NCBI GenBank assembly: GCA_023231475.1
Contig: JALJEE010000927.1
Span: forward strand, 1 to 64,000
Length of the DNA: 64,000 nt
Direction: 5' to 3'
Origin: Seison nebaliae
Lineage: Eukaryota; Rotifera; Pararotatoria; Seisonacea; Seisonidae
Position numbers and translations under genes: made by a program. The notes under the pieces were generated by a model. That model was not told where the DNA came from and did no database searches. It saw nothing but the letters and a program-made list of their open reading frames with translations. This document shows, in pieces, positions 23,001 to 35,288 of the stretch. The stretch's first letter is position 1; every line of letters starts with the position of its first letter.

Positions 23001-25647
23001 TTGAACATTTCATCAAAGTTCTATTAGTTTCATTTTGATCGATGTTTTCATTCTTCATTTTTAGACGACATATTTCTTTCCAAAACTTTATTATTCGAAT
23101 TGGCCTAATGTTGTCAATACTTTCATTCTTTTCTTAGCTATGCTATATTGCATGTTAGTACTCTCATGTATTTACTATCCAGATTTGAACTGCAAGGCAA
23201 TATTCCATACGTCACATATGGAAGTCATCTTATATCTTCAATTCTTTCGAGCTTTTAGACTGATTGAAGTTAATTTCATAATAATTTCATAAATTCTTTT
23301 CAAACTATCTAATGAATTCGTTTTAAAGTTAATAATTATATATGTGTACAATAGTACGGAGAGAAGTATTTACGAAGAAACTTTATTACAATTTGAGAAA
23401 TCGAAAAGTTTCATTATAGCTCAAGAAGCAGTTCTCGAATCGCTAGATCAGATCATTCCTGCATATGAAGATGTTGGATATCTGGGAAGTTTCGTAGAGA
23501 ATAATTGCTCGAACGTTATGGCAAATGAAATGAAACAATTGGGCATCATTCAACAGAATCGCACCGAAATTTGTATTAGTATTAAAACGTCGATTGCCAT
23601 TGACGAGATTTTGAGTTTTCTTGATCGGACTTTGAACGATTTGAAGAAGAAAGGAATGATATCGGTGGAGGAAGCAGAGAAAATTGAAAAAGTTTATTAT
23701 TAAAATTATTTCATGATTCAATCAACTGTCAATTGGAAAGATTGTGGAAAAGAAAAAATATTCAGTTCGAATTCCGACTGCATTGCCATTTCCATCAGTT
23801 CATAATATTCTGGTGAACAGTATGCCATGGTTAGAAGAACATGGTGAAATAGTCGATTTTTTGGCAGACATGGTCCAAGGTATGAGTTACAATATCGGAG
23901 AATTGATTTATAAAAAGAAAGATCCAACCTCCGATTTCCACATAGTAATTAGTGGTGTAGTTCGTGAAACGGCATTAAATGATACAACGATGGGGGATAT
24001 ATATACACCGAGTAACATTCCTAACAGTAGTTCACCAAGTGGTCTTGTTCAGAATTCGGTAAGTGAAATTCGGGAACGACCGAAATCAAAACAATTCATG
24101 AGTTTTTTCAAACTAACAAATAAGAATACGAATAATACTTTAACGTATGATCCGATTGAACGTCCTATAAGGAAAACAAGAATTCAATTTAACACATCAC
24201 GTGAAGAAAGTTTCGATGAGGATTCAGAAGACAAGAAAAACATACTTGAAGAAACGACTTGGGATATTATTAATCCGAGTGAATGTGAAACGACCATGTT
24301 TACCGAAGGCGAAGTTTTAGGAATGAAAGATTGTCTTAACATGATCACCATGATGAAGCTAGATGATGATAGTGAGAAAAATAGTTATGGTGAATATGAA
24401 TCTCAATCATTTAATGATGTTGAGATTGATGAGAATAATGAGGTGAAAGAAACAAAAACGCAAGTAAAGAATGTTGAATTTAAGGAAAAGAACGATGAAG
24501 TTAAAGAAATAAAAGAAGAATTAAAAAAAACTGAAGAGGAAATAAAAGAAGATGAAAAAAAAGAATCGACTGGAACTGATAAAAAAACGGAATTTAGCAC
24601 TTTACCTTTCTATTCACCATCTCAATCCATAATTCAACTTCAACCACTTGAACAGAGTACACCAATCACGCCAAAAGACAAAGAAAAGAATGCTAAAGCA
24701 TTAAGTAATAAACCGTCATTACAGGAACTTAATATAGTAGGTCCCATTAAAACCAAAACGTTATTAAATCCACCTCGTGCGCGAAATTCGATTTATTCGC
24801 CTGTTATCAATTATGAGTTAAATTCTCTCTAAACACAATAACGTTACATTCTCTATATTTTCACAGTCAAGTCAAAGATGCATCAGCCGAATGGCAACAT
24901 GTGGAATATCTTCGAACAACAAATGCAATTTGTGATACAGCTGTTCAGGTAACATAATTTTATTTTTGGAATTTAAAAATTTTGTGAATTATAATAATAT
25001 CTCATCAACAGACTATAAAAATTCCGGTGAAAGCGATAATTGCAACGATTATGGAATTTGATGATGAAGTGGGATTTGAACAAAAATTGTGGTTGAGATT
25101 AGCTCATGATTATGCATTCCAACTACTCAGCGATAATTATGAAGTTATTTTACAGTTTCTTTCGCTCATTCCACATTCCTTTCCTTCCAAATTTTAGCCG
25201 GACGACTTCTCTCTCTTAATCAAAGAATCACCATTACTTCACGAAGAGTATTGTTGTCCCGATTGTGAATTACCAAAAACTCATCATGATTTAGCAGTTA
25301 TTCAGGGTACGATTCGTGGAAAAAAGGGCAAACTTCAATTCAACGGACCGACCATTATTCCGGGAACAATCGCTCAGAATGATACATTGACGGTATATGT
25401 TAGTGAAATGTTCTCGAATTAATTGTAATTAAATTTCCTTTAGCGAACACCAGTCAAGTGTTTAATATTGAAACTATCGAGTAAGTTGAGATTATTAAAA
25501 AATTCCGTTGCAATGGATGTCGCAAATAGATTTACAGCGAAAGAACAACATAAATTCCATGAAAGCTTACGAAATCGAAAAAAGTCATCCGTTGGTCGGC
25601 GATTAAATTTTAGAGCACGAAATACAATTGCAAATGTTGCATTCTAA
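20016..25647 (+). CDS. SLC9C/sperm-NHE-like Na+/H+ exchanger with voltage-sensor-like and cyclic-nucleotide-binding-like regions
   Basis: Seventeen exons join in frame to 1,607 aa: 20016-20220, 20264-20364, 20409-20973, 21018-21123, 21170-21316, 21370-21535, 21581-21662, 21711-22282, 22332-22493, 22556-23017, 23065-23268, 23329-23691, 23741-24816, 24867-24948, 25012-25143, 25198-25392, 25444-25647. Residues about 55-460 are a CPA1 exchanger core with TATDPVAVVALLRELG and the EGESLLND motif (N215/D216), then GGLRGAVSLSLAL. Residues about 805-935 look like a four-helix voltage sensor, but the S4-like helix carries only two arginines (FFRAFRLIE). About 1,093-1,120 matches the start of a cyclic-nucleotide-binding roll (GELIYKKKDP, FHIVISG), which is interrupted by a Glu/Lys-rich insert. 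In sea urchin and mammals sNHE/SLC9C1 controls sperm pH. Human SLC9C1 is 1,177 aa, so this one is large. Plant SOS1 shares the plan but lacks a voltage sensor. Confidence 0.82.
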
Positions 25648-25853
25648 TAATATGAATTATATTATGAGATAGTAAATGAAGAGAATCCTTCTAATTTATT
25701 TCATGAAAAGCGTTCCGAATAAAATAGTCAACAACATTGACAGAATTACGGTAGTCCATTAAATTTTTTTATGTTTCTTTAATGTTTTCTCGTCTATCAT
25801 TGTAACATTGAAAGAGTGTACATATAAAATTCCATTTATTCCTCATTTTTCAT

Positions 25854-26631
25854 ATGATGTCAGGCAATGTAAAAGAGTTTAAAATTTCGGAAAATGATAG
25901 TGAATTCGTTGACACTGATGATTTGGATGAGGATGATGATGAGAAGTGGTTGTCAACCGCCATCAAATACCCCATCATTTCACCATATGAGCCATTCGAT
26001 TCAGATGATGGTTTTATTCTTTTTCTTTCTTATTCTTTTATCGATTTGATACATGAATTCCAGATGAGGACAATTTCAATAATAAAATTTATAAAATCAT
26101 CAGTTCGAAGAATGCAATGTTTATCTTCGCAATTCCCATCATCATATTAGTATTAAGCGGATTGATATTTTTCTTAATTTTCCAAAAAAATCTACATCCG
26201 TCAAAACAATTCCAAAATGCCACCATCGCCCAATTAGATAAGAGAAATGATTGTTACAATGAATATGGATATAATGGTTAACACACTCTTCAGAAATGGT
26301 TTCATAATTCTTTTTCCGTTTCTATAGGAACTGTAAATGTGACAGAGAATAACATTGTATGTCAAGCTTGGAATAAGCAAAATCCGCATCGACATTCATT
26401 GTCTTTCTTATTCGGTGATAAGGACGGAAATAATTGCCGGTGCGATTTCCTTTTTACTTAATTCTACTTCAATTCTCATTGTTTTCCTCTTCTCTTTTAT
26501 ACGTGCAAATTCTTAGACTCATTCCAACATATTTACTCAATGGAACCATAATAACCAAACACAATCGGCCATGGTGCTTCACCATGTCGACTAGACATCG
26601 ATGGAATTATTGTGCAGTGAATAGATGTTAA
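25854..26631 (+). CDS. Type II membrane protein with a single kringle domain
   Basis: Exons 25854-26010, 26064-26276, 26328-26439 and 26517-26631 join in frame (phases 1, 1, 2) to 198 aa. The N-terminal 69 residues are acidic and cytosolic in character (DTDDLDEDDDEKW). One hydrophobic helix spans about 70-92, followed by a short linker with an N-glycosylation site. The kringle runs from C116 to the last residue, C198: CYNEYG, CQAW, a PHRHS block (the kringle PH motif), NCR, RPWCF, WNYC and a terminal Cys, giving all six cysteines. Kringles bind proteins or lysine-containing ligands in plasminogen, ROR and Kremen. A membrane-anchored lone kringle is unusual, and the ligand is unknown. It sits 206 bp after the exchanger and 312 bp before the NACHT-WD40 gene, all on one strand. 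Confidence 0.82.
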
Positions 26632-26943
26632 TGGGAAATAAGGAAAAGAACAGCACTATGATTTTTTTTTCAAAAAAAAATCTTATTTTTTTTACAATAA
26701 ACTTAAAAATTTTCTTAAGTAACTTGGTACGATTGACAATTAATGAAACTTTTCTTGATCATTCTTCGTGTCCATATCGATTAAAGTTAATTAAATTATC
26801 ATACTTGCTTCCAGCTTTAATTAGCGATGCATAAAAAATAAAACATATGAACATAATTGGAAAATTGCACAAAATTTAGAGTTTAGTTAGGAAAAAGAAA
26901 AAAATTATTGAGGGAAGAATTAAAGGAAAATTAATTGAATAAC

Positions 26944-29900
26944 ATGAATAATGAAAAATTAGAAGATTTAATTCTTGTTAATAAGAAGAAAAAGAAATCA
27001 GAAAGCAAAACATCACATTATCCTCGATTATTGATAAATCTTCGTCGTTTCGCTGCAAAATGGAGGAAGAAACCTTTGGAAGTTATGGAACGTGAAGAAA
27101 TCATGGAAGAGAATAGACCGACGTATACTGATGTGTCTACTTTACAAAAGAGATTATTATACGATCCACATCATACCAAAAAACGTGAAATTTACTTAAA
27201 GAATTTGAAAGTTGCGGATGAAATGATGAATATGTTGAATTTGGCTAATTCATCTGTTTCATTTCTGGAGAATTCTTTATTTCATCGCACATCGAAAAAA
27301 CGATTGATACCAAATCTTTTAACGATGGACAAATTAGGAAAAATTTATCTTGAGTCATTTGCACAACAGATTAACATTAAACAATTACGATGTTCTTCCA
27401 GTAAACAGGTAATTTGAAAATGAAAAAAAAATAATTTTTTTAAATTTCGTTTAAAAAGTGAATTCTTTTAATTTCCTTGTCAATTTTTAGTTATACATCA
27501 AAGCATTACCATTCCGTGACTTCTTAAAATCAGCACAACAAATAAACATGACGAACGGAAAGAAGTTGATGGATAATGTTTCGGAGAAGGGAGATAAAAA
27601 AGTAAAGAAGAACATTCGACGTATCAAGAAAAGTATGCCTAAAGATATTTATAGTTTTTCATTCTTATAAAACAATTTTTTAAGTTTTCCTCAATAAACA
27701 AATAGAAAATCGACCGTGGAATATTGCGGAGAAGAAACGACAAGAAAAGGAGAGAAAAGAGAAGGAAGAGATTGCCAAATTGGAAGCGGAGAAGAAAGCT
27801 GAAGACGAAAGAATTTTGAAAGAATCAAATTTTGATGAAGATTTAGAAGATGAAGAAGTTGACGAAACAGATGAAGCTGATAATTTCCAAATTACAACGA
27901 TGAGAATTGAGAATGGTTTAGCTCTCTACTATGACAATTTACCGAATATGAGTTCGAAGATTGTTCGAATTTTTACATCTTCTACTTTTACTGGTTATGA
28001 GTTTCATAATTTCGATGTACAACTTCTTCTTACAACGTTTTTAGACACGGCCATGGAACGAAATTCATTAATGGAAAATATTTATCCAAAAATTAAAGAT
28101 TATTGTCGGGAGAAATATGGTTTACAATTTCAGGTGGTCGATATGAGATGGGGCGTGCGAGATGAAGCAACCGATGATCATATGACTGCACAATTATGTA
28201 TGCAGGAAATTGATAACTGTCAACGATTATCAGTAGGACCAAATTTTATAGTTTTATTTTAATTTGGGAAACAATTTATGGAGATTTCCTATCAGGTATT
28301 TCTTGGACAGAAATATGGTTATCGTCCATTACCTGCAAAAATTCTTCACTCTGAATTTCTCAAATTAACAAGCGTCTTAATGGACAGTATGGAAGACAAA
28401 GCTCTTCTCGAAAAATGGTATAGACCTGACGATAATTCTGTTCCTTGTATGGCCGTTTTACAAACGATATCTTCAATTTTTAAAAATTTCACAAATCGAG
28501 TTAGAATTGTTGGAAATTAAAACTTTAAAACTTTTCCTTTTCAGTTATTTCCGAAATTAATGCAGGAAGATCAGAATAAATGGTGGACTACAATGGCTAA
28601 AATGATGGTTATTGTTCGTCGAGCATCGCGGAATTTATTAGAAACGGGAGTGTTCACTCATGAAGATAATCATTGGTTTATTATTAATTATTTTATAATT
28701 GAAATGAGAAAAGAAAACTGTTAGGTATAATTGGTCAGTGACTGAGCAAGAAGTGGTACGGGGATTATTGAAAGCTAATGATAACATCAATCATACGGTT
28801 GCTTATATTCGAATCATTGAGAATATCAACGTCGAACTTTTCCGGCATTCTGGAAAATTTATTGATTTGGATCCACGTCGTCAAATTGATGCGGAATCTC
28901 AAATGTTGTTATCTGATTTACGAGATGTAAGGGTTAGACAAAATTATTTTGTATTTTTCAAATCACACATTTCTCAGGTTCCAGCTGCATTATCTGCAGC
29001 AAATATCATTCACTATAAAATTCCTTGGTCTGATAACGAAGGATTAAACCGAACTGATCATGCTGAATACTTACAAAGCTTCTTAACATCTTTCTATTCT
29101 CGAGTATTGAACTTAATCGATAAGGGCGTTGTTGAACAAAGAAAATTGGAAGGTGACAAGTTCAGAATTATTACATTTATCATATTATTCAATTTACTAT
29201 ATTCCTTTTATTTTTCCTAGATTGTATAATGAAATTTTACAACATCATCATGTTTGTGCAAATATTTGTAAAGAATTTCAAGGACGAGAAGATCTTTTAG
29301 CATTAGTTCGCAACTATATCGAAGATGATAAATTTCATCGACCACTCGTATTATGGGGACCATCCGGTTGCGGAAAAACTTCTTTACTAGCAAAAAGTGC
29401 TTCACTAGTTTCTACTTTTATTTTGATGATAAAAATTGAAAATTTTCTTTTACAGGTTTTCAAGAATTTTGAAACAAATATTTTACAGACGATGAAATTT
29501 GAGGAAAGAAATAAATATAATGCAGTCGATAATGAGAAGAGTTGGTACGATAGTAATATGAATAAGAGTCCGATATTAATCGTCCGGTTTTTGGGAAGTT
29601 CGCCTGAGAGTAGTACTGTTCTTGCTCTTTTGACGAACATTTGTCAACATATTTCACGCGTCTATAATTTGGAATTGGGAACATTACCAGAAGAATTGGC
29701 ACCAATGACAAATTATTTCAAAAATTTATTAGAAGATGTTGGATTTGGTCGTCAAAGAAAATTTCAAGTAGGTGATCAAAGTAATAACGGTGATAATGGA
29801 TTGAATGACGAAAATACGATTTCGATGACAAGTGTATCAACAAACACCACGAAATATGTTCGACCTCTTTATATTTTTCTCGATGCAATCGATGCATTGT

Positions 29901-32900
29901 CCAATACAGATGGTGCACATTCTTGTACTTGGTTACCGCTCAATTTACCACCAAACGTTAAAATTGTCATATCTACATTGTCCGATCATTCGTCGATATT
30001 AGACAATTTGAAAAGTTTAATAGAAGAACAAATATATTTTTTGGAAGTTCGTCAATTGGGACCAGATCTTGGAACGAAAATCTTAAACGCCTGGCTAAAA
30101 ATAAAAAACCGGACCATTACAAGAGAGCAGTGGAATATCGTAGTGAATGCATTGAGCGGTTGCAATTTACCATTATATATGAAATTGGTTTTCGACGAAA
30201 TCATCAGATGGAAATCATATTCTTTACCTAAAGTAACTATTTTAGGATCGAGTATCGAACAGTGTATTAGTAAGTTATTGGACCGAGTAGAAATGCAACA
30301 TGGAAAAGTTTTGGTATCATATGCTCTAGCTTATGTGACTGCATCGAAGGATGGTTTGAGCGAATCTGAAATTGAAGATCTGATTAGTTTAGATGAGACG
30401 GTATTGAATGATATTTATCAATACCATTTACCACCAATTCGGCGAATTCCTCCATTACTCTGGACAAGAATTCGATCGGAAATGCCAAATTATTTAGTTG
30501 AAAGAGAATCAGGTGGAACAAGTGTAGTTGAATGGTATCATCGTCAATTTGCTGACGAGAGTAATCGAAGATATTTAAGTGATGCAAGTTTCCGGTCATA
30601 CATTCATAAACAGATGTCTGAATATTTTTCCGGTATGTGGGCAGGTAAAGCGAAACCATTCAAATATTCGGATAGTCAAATGAAAATGTTTCATTTGGCT
30701 GAAGTGGATGGAGAAGCGAATCGAAAGGTCCCGTCTCAACCGAACTTCTTTTTAGATAAAGAAAGAATGAATGTTCTCAGATATAATATTCGTCGAATGA
30801 ATGAATTACCATACCATTATATTCGATCTCAACAACCAGATGTTTTGTGTGAAGATATCCTTTTTAATTATGAGTTTGTTCATTCCAAACTTTCTGCACT
30901 TCCAATGAGTATGTTAATTGAGAATTATATTGATTTTTATGAATTCTATCCAGCTTATAAGGAAGTGAAATTAATGTCAGATGCACTCCGCTTATCAGCT
31001 GGGGTGTTATCGTCAAATCCAGATAATTTAGGTATCCAAATATGTGGTCGTCTTGCTCCATTCTATTATACGTACAATAATATTCAGAAATTTATGGATC
31101 AGTGTAATAGTCAAGGATTATTCAAATGTTGTATGATACCAACATATGCATGCTTTCATTCGCCTGGTGGACCACTAAAGTTCTCTTTGGAAGGACATCA
31201 ATTTGCCATTTATGGTTTTGCTTTTATTAAAAATGGTACAGAAATCATTTCAGCTTCTAACCGTTTTATGGTTCATGATTTGTTGAGTGGGGAAATATCG
31301 CGAGTCATCTCCTTATCGAGTGGTCAAACGATAAGTGGAATAAATGATGTACAACGAGAAAGGATAAAGAAACAGGAATCAGAATATTTAACCGAAATAG
31401 AAAAACAGGAAATAATTAAAAGAAAACGATTAAGTGCTATTATGCAATCATTGAGCATATCCCCTAATGAGAGATGGGCGTGTTCCTACACGAATTATAA
31501 TGATTTAGTTGTTTGTTCATTGAGGACGAGCGATGTGAAGATCACGGATGAGATTACGACAAAACCAGCAAATTTTAAAGAAATGAATTTGGGCATCCGA
31601 AGTAATAAATTAATTTGTGGAATAAACGCCGGTGACACATGTTTTGTTGCATGGAGTTGGAAATGTTGGTGGTTGCACGATATCCACACTTTGAAACAAA
31701 TCGCTACTGGAAACGCTTCGCAACAAATCATTTCGATGAATGTAATAAATCGACGAGAAATGAAATGGGCAAAATTAAAAGAGCAGGAAAAGAAGATATT
31801 GGTAGAACAAAGAAAACGGAATCGTCACAGTCGAAAGAATCGTCGTTCATCAATTATGCCAGAAGATAATGCTATGGATAGTATTGATCAATTAATTGAA
31901 GAGGTTTATTCTGGAATTGAATTAGAAATAGTGATAAGAGCTGAAGAGTTAACGAGTGAAGAAGAAAGAGAAGTGGAACAAGATGATATGTTTCTTTATT
32001 ATATTGATCCTTTGAGAGATATCGATTCATTTGAAATTAGAAAGAATAATGGAATCCATAAAAGTCAATATCCGAGACATTTATTGACAGGTGGTATATT
32101 AGACTGTCATTCAGGTATTGCAATGAATAAGGATCGTTCACGCGTTTATACTTGTATCGATATTGCAGGAAATTATGTTGAGACTTATACGAATGAATTA
32201 ACTGTTTGGCATAAAAGTTATCAAGGCATACCAATACAAATTCCAGTGACAGAAGAAGGTAAAATGAAGTATCATCATCATGAATTTGACGATTCACCAC
32301 TTAGTGAAAATCTTAGTCGAGAATGGAAATTTGATACTTCGTTCGAACATAATACTAATTTGATATTTGGATTGCTCTTGAGTCCCAATGAAGAACAATT
32401 ATTGGCAATGGTAACATTTGGTTATAAAGTGTTTAATGTGAGAACTGGTAAAGCAACGCTCTTACATTTACCGGAGAATGTGAGAAATATTCCAATAGGC
32501 GCCAAAAGTCTTAACATCCCTGCAACATTCGCTTATGAGAACCAATTCGTCATTGGAAGTGTTCGGACAGATATTTATTGCTGGGAAACGATAAATGGTA
32601 ATTTACTACAAAAAATGGATGCACATTTTGCTCGAATAACTTGTCTGGCGGCTCGAAGTGGTAAGAAATTTGATGTAATTTCTGGTTCGATGGACAAAAC
32701 AATTAAAGTATGGAATTTGGAAAATGTGGCAGAAGAATATCGAAGTGTAGAACGATTAGAAAAACCGGTAGAAGCGATAGACATCGCATCAGATGCAAAT
32801 ATCGCTGTGGCGCTTAGCAGAAATCAATTATCATTATTCGATACATTTACTGGGAAACGAATGTGTGATTTAGCGTCATCGTTACATGGAGTAATGATAC

Positions 32901-34563
32901 ACAAAGCAGCAATCACAACGTCTGGTGAATATTTAGTTTGTGCCGAATCGAATAATATTGCATTTTGGAAGATTATTTTGATGGAACCGAAAGAAGCTTA
33001 TCCAATTTTAATCCAACCGCTAAAATATGTCCTTCAAATCCTTTGGAATAATAGTGAAACTGAAGTAATTATTTTTGCAAAAATGATTGCAAATCGTGCA
33101 ATTGCCATCAATTTCCGTTTGAGCGATGGAGAGTTATTGTGGAAATTTGAGTTCGTTTTACCTGAACCTCCACCAATGCCAGGTGGCATGTTACCAACTA
33201 ATCAATTAGCCTTATCCAATCATTATATGCATACGTATCGTGCAGCGGTGATAACACGAGATGGAGAGAATGTGATCGTATTAGAAAATGACCCAATAAT
33301 AGTGCCACAAGTTGATGATGACGCATCAGTTAATAATAGTAAGGAAAAGAAGACAATTATTGAAGAAAGGTCAGGTGTTCGATTTGGAATTTATTCAACT
33401 AAAACTGGAAAGTCGATTGATAGATATCCTTTAAACTTTCCCGGATTTAATAAATTTTTTACGGAAATTGTAGCACTGCCTCATACATCGGCCTTTTTAG
33501 GTCTTATCGAATTGGAGAAAGGTTTCCTTAGTTTCATACAGTTGAATAATTAAATGAGTTGTATTTTATTAGGAAATATTGTAAATTTTAAAGATAAAAG
33601 ATTTATTCGTACAGTTCAAAAGTGGAATGGTGCTATCACTACTAATGGGAAATATGGATTGTTTGCACCAGCTAGAGGTGGACTGGAAATAATTGATATG
33701 AAGAATGGTCAAACGGTTAAACAACTTATTGGAAAGAAAGCCGAAGGCGTTTTTTCCGTGAAAGCCAATTTCACCAAAACTGATCAACATGTCGTTTATT
33801 ATCACAGTGGACATAGGACGTTACGTATATTTCGTACGAAAGACGGTCGATTCATTGGAAATTTTACTGTTATATTCTTGTAAATGTTTATTCTTAATAT
33901 TCTTGTTCAATTCTTAGTGTCCGTCGAAGTTGATTGAATGGAAAAGTACAGTGAATGGTTATAATCTCCTCTTAGGATTGGAGGATGGTAGTGTTCTTAT
34001 GATGACTATTGCTGATCCTTTAGCTGGAGATTCCCCATATAATCATCAACCAAAATTAGTAACAAAAACTTTCAAGAGTCGTTTCAATCAAGACACAGAC
34101 TTCTTTGCTGAATTAAGTGCGATGAGAGAAAATTCTGATTCCATTACTCCTCCAAAGCCAATAAAATATGGAACAAGCGAAGATATAACTGACGATAATA
34201 ATTATGTTTCTTATTTACAATCAAGACGAAATCAATCCTTAGCTCTCATCAATGACAAAAGTTTATTTTGAACTTTTCGCAATATCTTGATTAAATTCCT
34301 CATACATTTCAGCTAACCAACATACAATAAATGTCTTCTTGAAAGAGAAGGACTATAGGGAAAATAAGGCCAGAAAAGACAATAGAAAATTAAGTCGAAT
34401 GAATACGAATGCAAGTCAAATAATTCGAGGATTACCTCCCCTACTTACCATAACAAATGCTTTCGAAAGAAACCTTCGGAAAAAACAATTGGAAGATGCA
34501 AATAACAAGGAGAATGTGGAGGACATTGAAGATCCAGATAAATTAGCATTGCCACCACATTAA
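26944..34563 (+). CDS. NACHT and WD-repeat protein (NWD1/2-like)
   Basis: Twelve exons join in frame to 2,337 aa: 26944-27408, 27491-27632, 27706-28250, 28296-28499, 28545-28675, 28725-28926, 28978-29159, 29221-29407, 29456-33521, 33573-33868, 33918-34260, 34313-34563. Residues about 285-400 form the TIR-like DUF4062 segment typical of NWD/TEP1 proteins (IFTSSTFTG, DMRWGVRDEATDDH, FLGQKYGYRPLP). The NACHT-type P-loop NTPase follows: Walker A GPSGCGKTS near residue 670 and a Walker B-like YIFLDAIDALS. The rest is a winged-helix-like region and WD40 repeats (for example ISGSMDKTIKVWN), ending in a Lys/Asn-rich tail. STAND ATPases of this kind act as switchable scaffolds; human NWD1 has been linked to chaperones and androgen-receptor signalling. 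The long exon 9 codes the WD part. The start is the first ATG of the open frame. Confidence 0.88.
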
Positions 34564-34762
34564 TCATCATTCAAGAATGATCATTATGTTTCGTTATGGG
34601 ACGTAATATGGCAAGTATAACAGTATGGCACGTATATTGATCTCGTAAGAAGGATTATTTTATTAATATTACTTTTACTGTATCTAAATTATAATTAATG
34701 ATCTTAATTTTATATTCATTACAAATGCCATTTTAGTCATGTTAACAAATTTGATTTTTGTG
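34564..34762. other. Short gap before the initiator tRNA
   Basis: AT-rich, about 200 bp. Nothing recognised apart from the Pol III terminator at its right edge (which belongs to the tRNA on the other strand). Confidence 0.5.
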
Positions 34763-34771
34763 AAAAAAAAA
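34763..34771 (-). terminator. RNA polymerase III terminator of tRNA-iMet
   Basis: Nine consecutive A on the plus strand (T9 on the transcribed-sense minus strand) start 6 nt after the tRNA 3' end. This is a strong Pol III stop signal. Confidence 0.85.
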
Positions 34772-34776
34772 TTACT

Positions 34777-34848
34777 TAGCAGCGAGTGGTTTCGATCCAC
34801 CGACCTCTGAGTTATGAGCCCAGCACGCTTCCGCTGCGCCACGCTGCT
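34777..34848 (-). tRNA. Initiator tRNA-Met (CAT anticodon)
   Basis: 72 nt without intron. The acceptor stem AGCAGCG pairs with CGCTGCT, giving the A1:U72 pair that marks eukaryotic initiators. The anticodon loop is CTCATAA (anticodon complement at 34814-34816). The T-loop is ATCGAAA, with A54 and A60-type initiator features instead of T-Psi-C. The D arm AGCGGAAG and the variable AGGTC region match the conserved initiator sequence. One oddity is that the anticodon stem reads CTGGG/CTCAG, so the second of the three G:C pairs next to the loop (30:40) is G.U. A GGATCGAAACC B-box and the T9 terminator support expression. Confidence 0.95.
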
Positions 34849-34898
34849 ACATGTACTTTGTCAAAACTCTCTATATAACTTGTTCGTTTCATATACAG

Positions 34899-35009
34899 GA
34901 ATTAAATGAACCGGCTAAATTATGTGCTATAATTAATTCAGAGAAACTTACTGAATCATATGTACAAAAGGAATTAGACGGAACTTTTAAAATTTTCACG
35001 TTAAATTAA
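34899..35009 (+). other. Orphan exon-like open segment
   Basis: A 37-codon open stretch starts right after an acceptor-like ATATACAG and ends in TAA. It reads protein-like (ELNEPAKLCAII..., ELDGTFKIF). I cannot join it to a gene with confidence. A phase-0 link from a GT inside the last NWD-like exon is possible but would put the tRNA gene in an intron. It may instead be a gene relic. Confidence 0.3.
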
Positions 35010-35092
35010 AGATGCTTCTACCACATCATATTTCCGGAAATTGTCAATAGGATTCACAGATGTCAGATGAGATATACATAAAGAAGAGTTAA

Positions 35093-35135
35093 ATTGTGAA
35101 TAGGGATATGAAAATCGTTTAGGAATGATTATTCA
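35093..35135. repeat. Dispersed 43-nt element, copy 1
   Basis: Matches 40917-40959 at 41 of 43 positions, starting ATTGTGAATAG and ending GATTATTCA. The TGAATA/TATTCA ends are mutually complementary. A shared AAAGAAGAGTT lies just upstream of both copies. Confidence 0.75.
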
Positions 35136-35288
35136 TTTTCTTATTATTGAATTAATTATTGAAATTAGTTAATATTGAAAATTCAAATAAACCACTTGCT
35201 GATTTGATTTTATTAATAAAAAATGTATAATATTGGTATTAGAAACCATCTACTTTAATATAATAATTTATAAATATAATTTGGAATA

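Noticed and set aside
20016-25647. The exchanger locus as several separate small genes
   Set aside because: All 17 exons have consistent phases and follow the domain order of SLC9C proteins, so one gene is the better model.
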